In this document: in pieces, positions 28,751 to 37,799 of the stretch
How positions within the stretch are numbered: position 1 is the first letter of the stretch
Layout: each line of letters starts with the position of its first letter
NCBI GenBank assembly: GCA_027686065.1
Contig: JAQCTH010000007.1
Span: 1 to 64,000, forward strand
Origin: Clostridiaceae bacterium AF10-41
Lineage (GTDB): Bacteria; Bacillota; Clostridia; Clostridiales; Clostridiaceae
Direction: 5' to 3'
DNA length: 64,000 nt
Translations under genes and position numbers: made by a program
Notes under the pieces: model-generated
What the model was told of the DNA's origin: nothing
Database searches by the model: none
The model's input: the letters and a program-made list of their open reading frames with translations, nothing else

Positions 28751-29449
28751 ATGTTTTATCCAGGATTTTTATTTGACTCAACTTATTTAATTTTGATACC
28801 AGCTATGATAATAGCTTTTTGGGCACAATTTAAAATAGACAGTGCATATAAAAAATATAAAACTGTTAGAACTTTAAGTGGTGTTACTGGTGGTGAGGTT
28901 GCAAGAAGTATATTAGATGGTGCAGGACTTTTTGATGTAAGGGTTGAAAGGTACGGGAAGCAACTTGGTGATCATTATGACCCTTCAGCAAGGGTAATAA
29001 GGCTTTCACCAGAAGTACATGATAGTGCAACTGTAGCAGCAGCTGGAATAGCAGCTCATGAATGTGGGCATGCAATTCAACATCAAACTCACTATGCTCC
29101 TTTAGCTTTAAGGACAAAAATAGCTCCTGTTGTTAATATAGGAAGCTCAATATCAATATACTTATTTATGATAGGTATATTTTTAGGGAATCCATTATTT
29201 GCAAAGGTAGGTATAATATTTTTTAGCGGAGCTGTAATCTATCAAATTATAACTCTTCCAGTAGAATTCAATGCTTCAACAAGAGCGTTAAATATATTAA
29301 AAACAAGAACTTTCTTATATGGAGATGAATTAAAAGGAGCGCAAAAGGTTTTAGATGCAGCTGCAATGACATATGTAGCAGCAACCCTTATGGCTATTTC
29401 TCAATTAATAAGACTAATAGCCATAAATAATAGATATAATGATAATTAA
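28751..29449 (+). CDS. membrane zinc metallopeptidase, YugP family
   Basis: 232 aa membrane protein of the DUF2268/YugP-type neutral zinc metallopeptidase family. One N-terminal helix (about 8-26), then the zinc motif HECGH near residue 115, and further hydrophobic helices around 140-185 and 205-225. LPVEFNASTRAL is another family signature. The substrate is unknown. Start ATG 28751 is preceded by AAGGAGAGG; an in-frame ATG overlapping the fmt stop lacks a site. Its place between fmt and rsmB is typical of clostridia but not of Bacillus. Confidence 0.88.
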   Translation: MFYPGFLFDSTYLILIPAMIIAFWAQFKIDSAYKKYKTVRTLSGVTGGEVARSILDGAGLFDVRVERYGKQLGDHYDPSARVIRLSPEVHDSATVAAAGIAAHECGHAIQHQTHYAPLALRTKIAPVVNIGSSISIYLFMIGIFLGNPLFAKVGIIFFSGAVIYQIITLPVEFNASTRALNILKTRTFLYGDELKGAQKVLDAAAMTYVAATLMAISQLIRLIAINNRYNDN

Positions 29450-29460
29450 GAGGTAGAAGG

Positions 29461-30780
29461 ATGAACAGTAGAAAACTTGCAAGACAAATAGTACAAAGAG
29501 TTTTAGAAGAAGGAGCTTATTCAAACCTAGTTCTTTCAAATGAACTTAATACAAGAGATATAGAAGATAAAGATAAAGGTCTTATAACAGAAATTGTTTA
29601 TGGAACTTTAAGAAGAAAAAGAACTTTAGATGTATTAATAGGAAATTTTGTTAAGGATATTAATTTAATTGATACAACCGTATTAAATATATTAAGAGTA
29701 GCCATTTATCAAATGTATTTTTTAGATAAAATACCGGAATATGCAGCATGTAACGAAGCTGTCGAAGAAGCAAAAGAAGTTTCTTTAGAAGCATCTAAAC
29801 TTGTAAATGGAATTTTAAGAAACTATATAAAAGATGAAAAAGAAATTGTTGTTCCAGGAAACAGAATAGATGAGCTTGCTTATAAGTTTTCTTTTCAACC
29901 TTGGATGATAAGACTATTTATAAAACAATATGGTGAAGAAAAGACTATGAAACTAATGTCAGGTCTGAATGAGACTCCAAAAGTTACTGTTAGAGTGAAT
30001 GAATTTAAAGCGGAATATGATGAAGTTTATGAGAAATTAGAAGAAATTGGATATAATATTGAAGAGGGATATGCTTGCCCAGAAGGTATAGCAATAAAGG
30101 GTGGAAAAGGAATTGAAGATAATGTACTTTTTAAAGAAGGTCTTATCACAGTTCAAGATGAAAGTGCAATGCTTGTAGCACCTTTATTAGATTTAAAAGA
30201 AGGAGATAAAGTTTTAGATCTTTGTGCTGCGCCAGGTGGCAAAACAACGCATATTGCTGAATTATTAAGCAATACTGGTGAAGTTTTAGCTTTTGATTTA
30301 CATGAAAATAAACTTTCTCTTATAGAAGAAAATGCAAAGAGATTAGGATTAAATAATATAGTGTGTAAGGCTATGGATGCAACTAAGCTAAATAGTGATT
30401 ATATAAGCTATGGAGATAAAGTATTAATAGATGTACCTTGTTCAGGACTTGGTATAATAAGAAAGAAACCAGAAATAAAATGGAATAAAACAAGACAACA
30501 ATTAAAAGATTTAGTTCCAATACAAAGAGAAATAATGGAAAATGCATGGCAGTATTTAAAACCTGGTGGAACACTTGTATATTCTACATGTACATTAAAT
30601 AAAGAAGAAAATGAAGAAAATTTACAATGGTTCTTATCAAAGCATAAAGATGCAGTTGTAGAAAAATTATATATAGGAAATAATAGTAACTTTATATACA
30701 ATGCAGATGGAAGCTTAACTATATTGCCAAATGATTCTATGGATGGTTTCTTTATGGGAAAAATAAAGAAAATAAAATAG
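29461..30780 (+). CDS. rsmB: 16S rRNA (cytosine-967-C5)-methyltransferase RsmB
   Basis: S-adenosylmethionine-dependent methyltransferase (439 aa). The N-terminal NusB-like RNA-binding domain (about 1-130) is followed by a ferredoxin-like linker and a Rossmann catalytic domain. SAM loop DLCAAPGGKTTHIAELL, catalytic Cys region DVPCSGLGIIRKKPE and the second Cys in YSTCTLNKEENE are intact. ATG 29461 follows AGAGGTAGAAGG. 7 nt separate it from rlmN. Confidence 0.96.
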   Translation: MNSRKLARQIVQRVLEEGAYSNLVLSNELNTRDIEDKDKGLITEIVYGTLRRKRTLDVLIGNFVKDINLIDTTVLNILRVAIYQMYFLDKIPEYAACNEAVEEAKEVSLEASKLVNGILRNYIKDEKEIVVPGNRIDELAYKFSFQPWMIRLFIKQYGEEKTMKLMSGLNETPKVTVRVNEFKAEYDEVYEKLEEIGYNIEEGYACPEGIAIKGGKGIEDNVLFKEGLITVQDESAMLVAPLLDLKEGDKVLDLCAAPGGKTTHIAELLSNTGEVLAFDLHENKLSLIEENAKRLGLNNIVCKAMDATKLNSDYISYGDKVLIDVPCSGLGIIRKKPEIKWNKTRQQLKDLVPIQREIMENAWQYLKPGGTLVYSTCTLNKEENEENLQWFLSKHKDAVVEKLYIGNNSNFIYNADGSLTILPNDSMDGFFMGKIKKIK

Positions 30781-30787
30781 GTGAAAT

Positions 30788-31819
30788 ATGAAAAACATTT
30801 TAGATTACAGTTTAGAAGAAGTTTCCTTATGGATGAAGGAAAATGAAGAAAGTGCCTTTAGGGCAAAACAAATTTTTTCATGGATATATAAATATACTTG
30901 GAATTTTGAAGAAATGAAGAATTTACCTAAAAGTTTAATTGATAAACTTAGTAAAAATTTTTATATAGGAATTCCAGAAGTAGTAGAGAAATATGAATCA
31001 ACTTTAGATGGTACTCAAAAATTATTATTAGCTTTCGATGATGGAAACATCATTGAAAGTGTAATAATGAAATATAAGCATGGTAATTCAATATGTATTT
31101 CTACTCAAATTGGATGTAGAATGGGATGTAAATTCTGTGCTTCAACCTTAGAAGGAAGAGTTAGAAATTTAACAGCTGGAGAAATATTATCAGAAGTTAT
31201 ATTAGCTCAAAAGGTATTAGGTGAAAGAATTTCTAATATAGTATTAATGGGAAGTGGAGAACCTTTAGATAATTATGAAAATGTTACTAAATTTTTAGAT
31301 TTAGTAAATGCTGATTATGGATTAAATATAGGTCAAAGGCATATAACCCTCTCTACTTGTGGGCTAGTACCTAAGATTTATGAACTAGCAGATAAAGGAT
31401 ATGCTATAACATTAGCTATATCGTTACATGCATTTAGTGATGAAAAAAGAAGAGAAATAATGCCGATTGCTAATAAATATTCAATAAAGGAAATATTGGA
31501 AGCTTGTGATTATTACTTTAATAAAACGGGTAGAAGAATAACCTTTGAATATTCATTAGTATCAGGTATAAATGATGGTAAAGAAGATGCGAAATCTCTT
31601 TCAAAATTGTTAAGGGGAAGACAATGCCATGTTAATCTTATACCTGTCAATGAAATAAAAGAAAATACTTTAAAAAGGCCTTCAAAAAAGATTATAGAAG
31701 ACTTTGAAAAAGTATTATTAGAAAGTGGAATTGAAGTTACAGTAAGAAGAGAAATGGGTAATGATATAAATGCTGCTTGCGGTCAATTAAGGAGAAATTT
31801 CTTAAAGTCTCAAATTTAG
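30788..31819 (+). CDS. rlmN: 23S rRNA/tRNA (adenine-C2)-methyltransferase RlmN
   Basis: Radical-SAM methyltransferase that methylates A2503 of 23S rRNA and A37 of some tRNAs. The radical SAM motif CRMGCKFC is around residues 112-119 (CxxxCxxC), with the [12 protein letters not shown] motif. The C-terminal Cys in NAACGQLRR is the methyl-carrying residue. 343 aa. ATG 30788 follows AGGTGAAAT. rsmB-rlmN-stp-prkC order is conserved with B. subtilis. Confidence 0.96.
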   Translation: MKNILDYSLEEVSLWMKENEESAFRAKQIFSWIYKYTWNFEEMKNLPKSLIDKLSKNFYIGIPEVVEKYESTLDGTQKLLLAFDDGNIIESVIMKYKHGNSICISTQIGCRMGCKFCASTLEGRVRNLTAGEILSEVILAQKVLGERISNIVLMGSGEPLDNYENVTKFLDLVNADYGLNIGQRHITLSTCGLVPKIYELADKGYAITLAISLHAFSDEKRREIMPIANKYSIKEILEACDYYFNKTGRRITFEYSLVSGINDGKEDAKSLSKLLRGRQCHVNLIPVNEIKENTLKRPSKKIIEDFEKVLLESGIEVTVRREMGNDINAACGQLRRNFLKSQI

Positions 31820-31831
31820 AGGGAGTGGGTA

Positions 31832-32554
31832 TTGGTGATTGGTATAAAAAGTGACGTGGGTAACTTAAGAAACTTAAATGAAGATTATGCAGAATTTTAT
31901 GAAAATGAAGAATTTAAAATTTGTGTAGTAGCAGATGGAATGGGGGGGCATAATGCTGGTGAAGTTGCAAGCAAAACTGCCTCAAAGTCATTAATAAAAT
32001 ACATAAAAGATAATTTCAAAGATGAGAATAGTAGAGATATATTAGAAAAAGCTATCAAACATGCAAATTCAAAGGTGTATAATTTAGCACATTGCAATGA
32101 AACTTATAATGGAATGGGAACAACTGTAGTTGCATGTTTAATAACTAAAAATATAATTCAAGTTGCAAATATTGGAGATAGTTCTTGTTTTGGAATAAAG
32201 TCTAAGGAAATAACCAAAATAACAAAAGATCATTCTTTAGTTCAAGAACTTTTAGATTGTGGTAGCATCTCAAAGGAACAAGCTATAAATCATCCTCAAA
32301 AAAATGTTATAACTAGAGCAATAGGAACAGAAGAAGTAGTAAATATAGATCTATTTAAAATAGAAAAAAATAAATTTGATTATTTTCTTATGTGTAGTGA
32401 TGGTTTAACAAATGAAATAGGTTTAGAAGAGATTTTATCATTTGAATTAGAAGAAAAGGAATTACAGGATATTTGTGAAAAACTTGTTAATCTAGCTAAA
32501 TTTAAAGGTGGAAGAGACAATATAACTGTAATGTTATTTGGAGGAGAGGTGTAA
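31832..32554 (+). CDS. stp: PP2C-type serine/threonine phosphatase Stp/PrpC
   Basis: Manganese-dependent protein phosphatase (240 aa) that opposes the PrkC kinase encoded next door. PP2C motifs are VADGMGGHNAGEVAS (metal Asp and the nearby Gly), NIGDSSCFGI, and FLMCSDGLTNEI, GRDNITVM near the C-terminus. TTG 31832 and GTG 31835 are both possible starts after GGGAG; TTG gives the length of PrpC. The prkC start codon comes 1 nt after the stop, implying coupled synthesis of kinase and phosphatase. Confidence 0.95.
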   Translation: MVIGIKSDVGNLRNLNEDYAEFYENEEFKICVVADGMGGHNAGEVASKTASKSLIKYIKDNFKDENSRDILEKAIKHANSKVYNLAHCNETYNGMGTTVVACLITKNIIQVANIGDSSCFGIKSKEITKITKDHSLVQELLDCGSISKEQAINHPQKNVITRAIGTEEVVNIDLFKIEKNKFDYFLMCSDGLTNEIGLEEILSFELEEKELQDICEKLVNLAKFKGGRDNITVMLFGGEV

Positions 32555-32555
32555 T

Positions 32556-34490
32556 ATGAATGGAATTATACTAGGTGGTAGATATGAACTTCTTGAAAAA
32601 GTAGGGGAAGGCGGAATGTCTGAAGTTTATAAAGCTAAATGTAATAAGCTTAATAGATTTGTAGCAGTAAAAATATTAAAAAAGCAATTTGCAGACAATA
32701 AAGAAATATCCCAAAAATTTAAAAGAGAAGCAACTGCCATTGCAAATTTATCAGATACGAATATAGTTAATGTTTTAGATGTAGGTACCCAGGATGATAT
32801 AGATTATATAGTAATGGAGTATATAAGCGGAAAAACTTTGAAGGAGTTAATTAATTACAGTGGAAAGCTTAGTTACAATACAGCTATAAAAATAGCTCTT
32901 CAGATAGCTAAAGCTTTGGATTGTGCACATAAAAATAATATAATTCATAGGGATATAAAGCCACAAAATATATTAGTTACTGAATCTGGCGAAGTTAAGG
33001 TTACTGATTTTGGTATAGCAAAATCTACAGACTCGCAAACAATAACAAATACTACAAGTATTATTGGATCAGCTCATTATCTTTCACCAGAACAAGCGAA
33101 AGGAACTTATATTGATTTTAGATCAGATATATATTCTTTTGGAATAGTTTTATATGAAATGGTAACAGGAAGATTACCTTTTGAAGGTGATTCGCCAGTT
33201 ACAGTTGCATTAAAGCATTTGCAAGAAGAACCTATTCCTCCTAAAAATATAAATTCTGCTATTCCGGATAGTTTAAATAAGTTAATTCTTAAAGCTATAG
33301 AAAAAGAACCAATAAAAAGGTATCAAAATGCTAAAGAAATAATTCAGGATTTACAAAAGATACAAGAAAATCCTGATGTAGTAATAGGATCTCAAGTTAT
33401 AGATAACAGCGATCATACTATAATAATGAGTCCAATTAATAATCAAAGTCAAAAAACAACTCATATTTCTAAGCTAGAAGATGATTACTATGATGATGAA
33501 GACGAAGAATATGATGAAGAATATGATGAAGATGATAAAGAAGTTGTTAAGAAAAAAAAGAAAAACAAAAATGGAGCTAGAAATGCTTTAATTATAGTTG
33601 GAGCAATAATTGGAGTATTAATTCTAGGATCTATAGGGTACTTCTTAGCCGGTGGAAATAGTAATAAAGAAGTTGAAGTTCCTAATATAGTTGGAAAAAC
33701 TGTTGATGAAGTTAAATCAGAAATTGAAACTTTAGGATTACAGATAAAAGTGAAAAGCACTGAAAAAAGTGATAAACCAGAAAATACTATATTACAAACA
33801 GATCCTAAATCAGGAACAAAAGTAAAGAAAGATTCAATAATTAATGTGGTAGTTTCAGCAGGAGAAGAACAAGTAGATATGCCTGATTTTAGAGATTATG
33901 AAAAAACAAATATTGAGAAAACTTTACAGACTCAAGGATTTACTAATTATACTATTAAAGAAGAAAATAATGATAAAGTAGAAAATGGGTATTTAATTAA
34001 ACAAAGTCCATCTGCTGGTACTAAAATCAGTAAAAAAACTGCAATAGAAATAATTGTAAGTAAAGGACCGGAAGTTAAACTTATCAATGTACCTAGTGTA
34101 GTAGGAGAAAAGGAAGCTAAAGGTAAAGAGACCTTAGAAAAGCTTAAGCTTGTAGTAACTATTAATTATGAAGTTACCAATGACAAAAGCCAAGATGGTA
34201 TAATATTAAAACAATCCGATTCTGATTCCCAACGTACTGAAGGAACCCCAATAACTTTAACAGTAGGAAAGTTTGAGGAAAAAGTAACAGATATTGCAGG
34301 ATTAGGGCTTGAAGCAGGGATGAAGGTAGATGATGCAATAAAAATACTTCTTAGAAATAATATATCATATAAGATAATTGGTAGTGGAGATATAGTCGAA
34401 AGCTTTACTAAAGAAATAAAAGAAGGCCAAACAGTGGAAATAAAAGCAAAAAAATCAGAAAAACCAGAAAATCCTGAAAATCAACAATAG
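32556..34490 (+). CDS. prkC: PASTA-domain Ser/Thr protein kinase PrkC
   Basis: Membrane kinase sensing muropeptides/lipid II and controlling cell wall growth and spore germination. Kinase domain about 1-270 with GEGGMSEVY, VAVKILKK, HRDIKPQNIL and DFGIAKS. An unusually acidic DDYYDDEDEEYDEEYDEDD stretch (about 309-327) leads to a basic patch and one membrane helix (about 343-364). Three clear PASTA domains follow, and a fourth degenerate one (about 585-635). 644 aa. ATG 32556 follows GGAGGAGAGGTG inside the end of stp; an in-frame ATG 18 nt earlier overlaps it and is unlikely. Confidence 0.95.
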   Translation: MNGIILGGRYELLEKVGEGGMSEVYKAKCNKLNRFVAVKILKKQFADNKEISQKFKREATAIANLSDTNIVNVLDVGTQDDIDYIVMEYISGKTLKELINYSGKLSYNTAIKIALQIAKALDCAHKNNIIHRDIKPQNILVTESGEVKVTDFGIAKSTDSQTITNTTSIIGSAHYLSPEQAKGTYIDFRSDIYSFGIVLYEMVTGRLPFEGDSPVTVALKHLQEEPIPPKNINSAIPDSLNKLILKAIEKEPIKRYQNAKEIIQDLQKIQENPDVVIGSQVIDNSDHTIIMSPINNQSQKTTHISKLEDDYYDDEDEEYDEEYDEDDKEVVKKKKKNKNGARNALIIVGAIIGVLILGSIGYFLAGGNSNKEVEVPNIVGKTVDEVKSEIETLGLQIKVKSTEKSDKPENTILQTDPKSGTKVKKDSIINVVVSAGEEQVDMPDFRDYEKTNIEKTLQTQGFTNYTIKEENNDKVENGYLIKQSPSAGTKISKKTAIEIIVSKGPEVKLINVPSVVGEKEAKGKETLEKLKLVVTINYEVTNDKSQDGIILKQSDSDSQRTEGTPITLTVGKFEEKVTDIAGLGLEAGMKVDDAIKILLRNNISYKIIGSGDIVESFTKEIKEGQTVEIKAKKSEKPENPENQQ

Positions 34491-34513
34491 TAGAGATAAT
34501 TAAAATTAGCTAT

Positions 34514-34553
34514 AAAAATAAAAATCAGCATTTAAGCTGATTTTTATTTTTAT
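34514..34553 (+). terminator. terminator after prkC
   Basis: Perfect 16-bp stem (34514-34529 with 34536-34551), loop ATTTAA, T-rich descending arm. rsgA therefore needs its own promoter in 34554-34620, where only a TATAAA (34590-34595) is seen. Confidence 0.88.
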
Positions 34554-34624
34554 AAAATTTATTTGCATTTTTTGGTGAAATCTGTTTATTATAAAATATA
34601 AAGATTAAATTTTTTGGAGGAAGT

Positions 34625-35494
34625 ATGGAAGGAAAAATTATAAAAGGAATTGGTGGGTTTTACTATGTTAAGACTAAAGAAGATATAATAGAATGTAAAG
34701 CGAGAGGAAAGTTTAGACATAAAGATATGAAACCTATGGTTGGAGATAATGTAGATATAAATATCTCTAATGGAAAAGGAGTTATTGAAGATATATATGA
34801 TAGATCCTCGGAATTAATAAGACCTACCGTAGCAAATGTTACTCAAGCTTTTGTAATATTTGCAGTAAAAAATCCAGATATTAATTTTGACCTTTTAAAT
34901 AGGTTTTTGATACTATGCGAATACAATAATATAAAGGCAATAGTATGCTTAAACAAGGTAGATTTAGCAAGTACAGAAGAAAAGGAAGAAATTAAAAAGA
35001 AGATCAATGATATCGGTTATGATGTATTATTTATAAATGCTAAAAAGGGGGAGGGAATTACTCTTCTTAAAGATAGATTAAAAAACAATGAAACTGTTTT
35101 ATGTGGACCATCAGGTGCAGGAAAATCTACTTTAATAAATACTCTTATAAATAGAACTCATATGGAAACAGGAGTTGTGTCAAAGAAAATAGGTAGAGGT
35201 AAACATACTACAAGACATAGCGAACTTATAGAGATAGAAGGGGGTTATCTAGTAGATAGCCCAGGATTTTCTAATATAGATATTAGCTTTATGAATAAAG
35301 ATGAACTTAGATATTGTTTTCCTGAGTTTGAAGAATACAATCATAATTGTAAGTTTAGAGGATGTCTTCATAATAGAGAACCTGAATGCTCAGTAAAGAA
35401 GGCACTACAAGAAAATAAAATCAATGAAATAAGATATAATTTTTATATAAGAATATTAGAAGAATTATTAGAGGGGGAAAAATACAAATGGTAA
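34625..35494 (+). CDS. rsgA: ribosome small subunit-dependent GTPase RsgA
   Basis: Circularly permuted GTPase that checks late 30S assembly. The N-terminal OB-fold (about 1-65) is followed by NKVD (G4) before the P-loop GPSGAGKST (G1), the permuted order typical of the family. DSPGF (G3) follows, then the C-terminal zinc knuckle with the CysCysHisCys set ([20 protein letters not shown]). 289 aa. ATG follows TTGGAGG. Overlaps rpe by 7 nt. Confidence 0.96.
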   Translation: MEGKIIKGIGGFYYVKTKEDIIECKARGKFRHKDMKPMVGDNVDINISNGKGVIEDIYDRSSELIRPTVANVTQAFVIFAVKNPDINFDLLNRFLILCEYNNIKAIVCLNKVDLASTEEKEEIKKKINDIGYDVLFINAKKGEGITLLKDRLKNNETVLCGPSGAGKSTLINTLINRTHMETGVVSKKIGRGKHTTRHSELIEIEGGYLVDSPGFSNIDISFMNKDELRYCFPEFEEYNHNCKFRGCLHNREPECSVKKALQENKINEIRYNFYIRILEELLEGEKYKW

Positions 35495-36135
35495 AAATAT
35501 CACCATCAATATTATCAGCAGACTTTTCAAAACTAGGTGAGGAAATTATAAGCGTAGATAAAGCAGGAGCAGATTTTATTCACATAGATGTTATGGATGG
35601 AAATTTCGTACCCAACATCAGTATAGGATTACCAGTAATAAAATCAATAAGGAGTAAAACAACTAAGATATTCGATGTTCATTTAATGATAGAAAGCCCT
35701 TCAAGGTATATAGATGATTTCGTAAATGCAGGAGCAGATATAATTACAATACATTATGAAGCGGAAAAACACATAGATAGAGCAATAGAATATATAAAAT
35801 CCAAGGGGATTAAAGCAGGTGTATCATTAAATCCAGGAACTCCAACTTTTGTTTTGAAAGATATAATAAGTAAATTGGACTTAGTATTAATAATGTCAGT
35901 TAATCCAGGCTTTGGAGGGCAAAAGTTTATACCATATTCTTTAGAGAAAATTAGAGAAGTTAAGGAAATGAGCTCAAAGTTAAATGAAAGTTTATTAATA
36001 GAAGTAGATGGAGGAGTAGATAAAACAAATGCAGAAGATATAATTAATGCAGGAGCAAATGTTTTAGTTGCTGGTTCAGCAGTGTTTGGAGATGGAAAAC
36101 TTAAAGAAAATATAGAAGCGATAAGAGGAAAATAA
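35488..36135 (+). CDS. rpe: ribulose-phosphate 3-epimerase
   Basis: Interconverts ribulose-5-phosphate and xylulose-5-phosphate in the pentose phosphate pathway. TIM barrel, 215 aa, with [15 protein letters not shown], the metal/catalytic [37 protein letters not shown] and the phosphate-binding VDGGVDKTN and AGSAVFG. Start overlaps the rsgA end; GAGGGGG supplies the ribosome binding site. rsgA-rpe-thiN order matches B. subtilis. Confidence 0.97.
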   Translation: MVKISPSILSADFSKLGEEIISVDKAGADFIHIDVMDGNFVPNISIGLPVIKSIRSKTTKIFDVHLMIESPSRYIDDFVNAGADIITIHYEAEKHIDRAIEYIKSKGIKAGVSLNPGTPTFVLKDIISKLDLVLIMSVNPGFGGQKFIPYSLEKIREVKEMSSKLNESLLIEVDGGVDKTNAEDIINAGANVLVAGSAVFGDGKLKENIEAIRGK

Positions 36136-36136
36136 A

Positions 36137-36772
36137 ATGAAGGTTTTAATAGTATCAGGCGGAAAAGCACCATCTAAGCATCTGTTATTAGAATCATATA
36201 AAAAAGCAGATATTATAATAGGAGCAGACAAAGGTTGTGAGGTACTATACCAATATAATATATCTCCAAAATACATACTGGGTGATTTTGATTCAGCTGA
36301 TAAAAAAATAATAAATTATATGGAGGCCACTGGCTGTAAAAAAATAAAATATAAAAAAGAAAAAGACTTTACAGATACAGAAATTGCATTTAATTTAGCT
36401 ATTGAAGAAGGGGCAACAGAAATAATCCTTTTAGGAGTCACTGGAACTAGATATGATCATTCATTAAGTAATATTGGACTTATGTTAAAAGGACTAAAGA
36501 AATCTATTCATGTTGAAATAGTAGATGATAATAATAGAATTTTTTTATGTGATAAAAGTATGATATTAAGAGGAAATAAGGGGGATATTATATCTTTTCA
36601 TGCATATTGTGAAATAGTAAAAAATTTTACTATAAAAAATTCTAAATATGATTTATTAAATTATGATCTATCCTTGGGTGATGGTTTAACTACTTCTAAT
36701 GAATTTGTAGGAAAAGACATAAAAATAAATTTTGATAGTGGAATTATAATGGTTATTTATTCTAAAGATTAA
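36137..36772 (+). CDS. thiN: thiamine pyrophosphokinase
   Basis: Makes thiamine diphosphate from thiamine and ATP. 211 aa, with the catalytic-domain features GADKGCEVLYQ, ILGDFDSADK, KDFTDTEIA and GVTGTRYDHSLSN, and the C-terminal thiamine-binding beta domain with LGDGLTTSNEF. Starts 1 nt after rpe, so translation depends on upstream ribosomes. Its 3' end is followed by a hairpin that encloses the spoVM promoter-like element. Confidence 0.95.
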   Translation: MKVLIVSGGKAPSKHLLLESYKKADIIIGADKGCEVLYQYNISPKYILGDFDSADKKIINYMEATGCKKIKYKKEKDFTDTEIAFNLAIEEGATEIILLGVTGTRYDHSLSNIGLMLKGLKKSIHVEIVDDNNRIFLCDKSMILRGNKGDIISFHAYCEIVKNFTIKNSKYDLLNYDLSLGDGLTTSNEFVGKDIKINFDSGIIMVIYSKD

Positions 36773-36782
36773 ATAAAAAAAT

Positions 36783-36838
36783 AATCACTCATTTTGTTTA
36801 TTTGCATACAATGTATATAAAGAGATGAGTGATTTTTT
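36783..36838 (+). promoter_or_regulatory. sigma-E-like -10 element within a terminator-like hairpin, upstream of spoVM
   Basis: Inverted repeat AATCACTCAT (36783-36792) and ATGAGTGATT (36825-36834) followed by Ts, an apparent thiN terminator with a 32-nt loop. The loop contains CATACAAT (36805-36812), identical to the sigma-E -10 consensus; no convincing -35 is seen. Transcripts starting here would contain only the right arm and so escape the hairpin. Confidence 0.5.
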
Positions 36839-36853
36839 ATGGGGGGAGAATTT

Positions 36854-36925
36854 ATGAAGATAATAGCTATAAAATTACCAAGATTTATTTCAAATTTTAT
36901 TAGATTTTTTAAAAGAAAAAGATAA
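36854..36925 (+). CDS. spoVM: stage V sporulation protein SpoVM
   Basis: 23-residue amphipathic peptide MKIIAIKLPRFISNFIRFFK followed by RKR. The MK(I/F)xxIKLP(R/K)F start, including the helix-breaking Pro9, and the basic tail match the SpoVM family (26 aa in B. subtilis). It recognises the convex curvature of the forespore membrane and anchors SpoIVA, encoded at 16751. A very strong ribosome binding site (GGGGGGAGA, 36841-36849) lies 4-5 nt upstream. Position between thiN and rpmB is the same as in B. subtilis. Easily missed because of its size. Confidence 0.9.
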   Translation: MKIIAIKLPRFISNFIRFFKRKR

Positions 36926-36969
36926 CTACATATGAAAAATGTGTGACAAAATAATCAAATATAAAATAA

Positions 36970-37000
36970 AAAATGCAATTGTTAAAACCAATTGCATTTT
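36970..37000 (-). terminator. terminator of rpmB
   Basis: 12-bp perfect stem AAAATGCAATTG (36970-36981) with CAATTGCATTTT (36989-37000). Read on the minus strand it is followed by TTTTTTATTTT. It also closes spoVM on the plus strand, so it probably works in both directions. Confidence 0.85.
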
Positions 37001-37010
37001 CTATTTGAAC

Positions 37011-37202
37011 TTATATTGCTCTTTGAACCTTACCAGATCTAAGGCATCTTGTACATACATGAACTGTTTTTGGTGTTCCGTTAACTAAAGCCTTTACTCT
37101 CTTTATGTTAGGAGCCCAAGTTCTCTTTGATTGACGATGTGAATGGGAGTATTGAGTTCCAGATACAACCCCTTTATTACAAACTTCGCATCTTCTTGCC
37201 AC
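37011..37202 (-). CDS. rpmB: 50S ribosomal protein L28
   Basis: 63-aa large-subunit protein. Starts with GTG preceded by AAGGAGGTG at 7 nt on the minus strand. Two CxxC pairs (CEVC near residue 5 and CTRC near residue 52) make it a zinc-binding C+ form. MARRCEVCNKGVVSG and ANGTPK-like NGTPKTVHVCTRCLRSGKV are conserved. It is transcribed against its neighbours, divergently from the Asp23 gene, as in B. subtilis. Confidence 0.97.
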   Translation of the reverse strand: MARRCEVCNKGVVSGTQYSHSHRQSKRTWAPNIKRVKALVNGTPKTVHVCTRCLRSGKVQRAI

Positions 37203-37378
37203 TTGAAAACACCTCCTTATTTGTGAAGATAATTTCTCTTCAATAGGACAGATTAAATTTTAACATAGTAAGCCTTAGAAAAGCAATAGAAAATGAGAAA
37301 AAAGTGAAAAAACTTTTAAATTTAAAAATATTTATATATATAATGTTATCTTCATATAATAAGCTATGTAAGATTTAC

Positions 37379-37407
37379 TTGAATAATAAATATAAGTAAT
37401 ATAAAAT
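37379..37407 (+). promoter_or_regulatory. probable sigma-A promoter of Asp23 gene-fakA
   Basis: TTGAAT (37379-37384), 17-nt spacer, TAAAAT (37402-37407), 34 nt before the start codon. The 37203-37378 interval also must hold the divergent rpmB promoter. Confidence 0.55.
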
Positions 37408-37440
37408 ATAGTATAAGGATATTTATAAGGAGGATTCTAT

Positions 37441-37788
37441 ATGGTAGGATATTCAAATGAACTTGGAAATATACATTATTCAGACGAAGTACTTGCAAAA
37501 ATAGTTGGGCTTTCAACTATGGAGTGCTATGGTGTAGTTGGTATGGTTTCTAAGAATGCAACTGAGGGATTATGGGAATTAATGAGAATAGAAAATTTAA
37601 GCAAGGGTGTTAAGCTAAAATTTAATGAAGATAAATTAGTTATAGAATTATATGTTATGGTTGAATATGGAACAAAGATTTCTGTAATAGCTAATAACAT
37701 AATACAAAAGGTACGTTATAGCGTGGAAAACTTTACTGGATTAAAAGTTTCATCTGTTACAGTAAATGTTCAAGCAGTTAGAGTCTAG
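37441..37788 (+). CDS. Asp23/Gls24 family envelope stress response protein (YloU-like)
   Basis: 115-aa single-domain DUF322 protein. SNELGNIHYSDEVLAKIVGLSTMECYGVVGM near the N-terminus and KLVIELYVMVEYGTKI in the middle are the family pattern. Members associate with the membrane face or act as a partner of fatty acid kinase genes; the precise function is not known. AAGGAGG precedes ATG. It is 11 nt upstream of fakA, the invariant yloU-yloV pairing. Confidence 0.92.
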   Translation: MVGYSNELGNIHYSDEVLAKIVGLSTMECYGVVGMVSKNATEGLWELMRIENLSKGVKLKFNEDKLVIELYVMVEYGTKISVIANNIIQKVRYSVENFTGLKVSSVTVNVQAVRV

Positions 37789-37799
37789 GAGGTAAAAAG

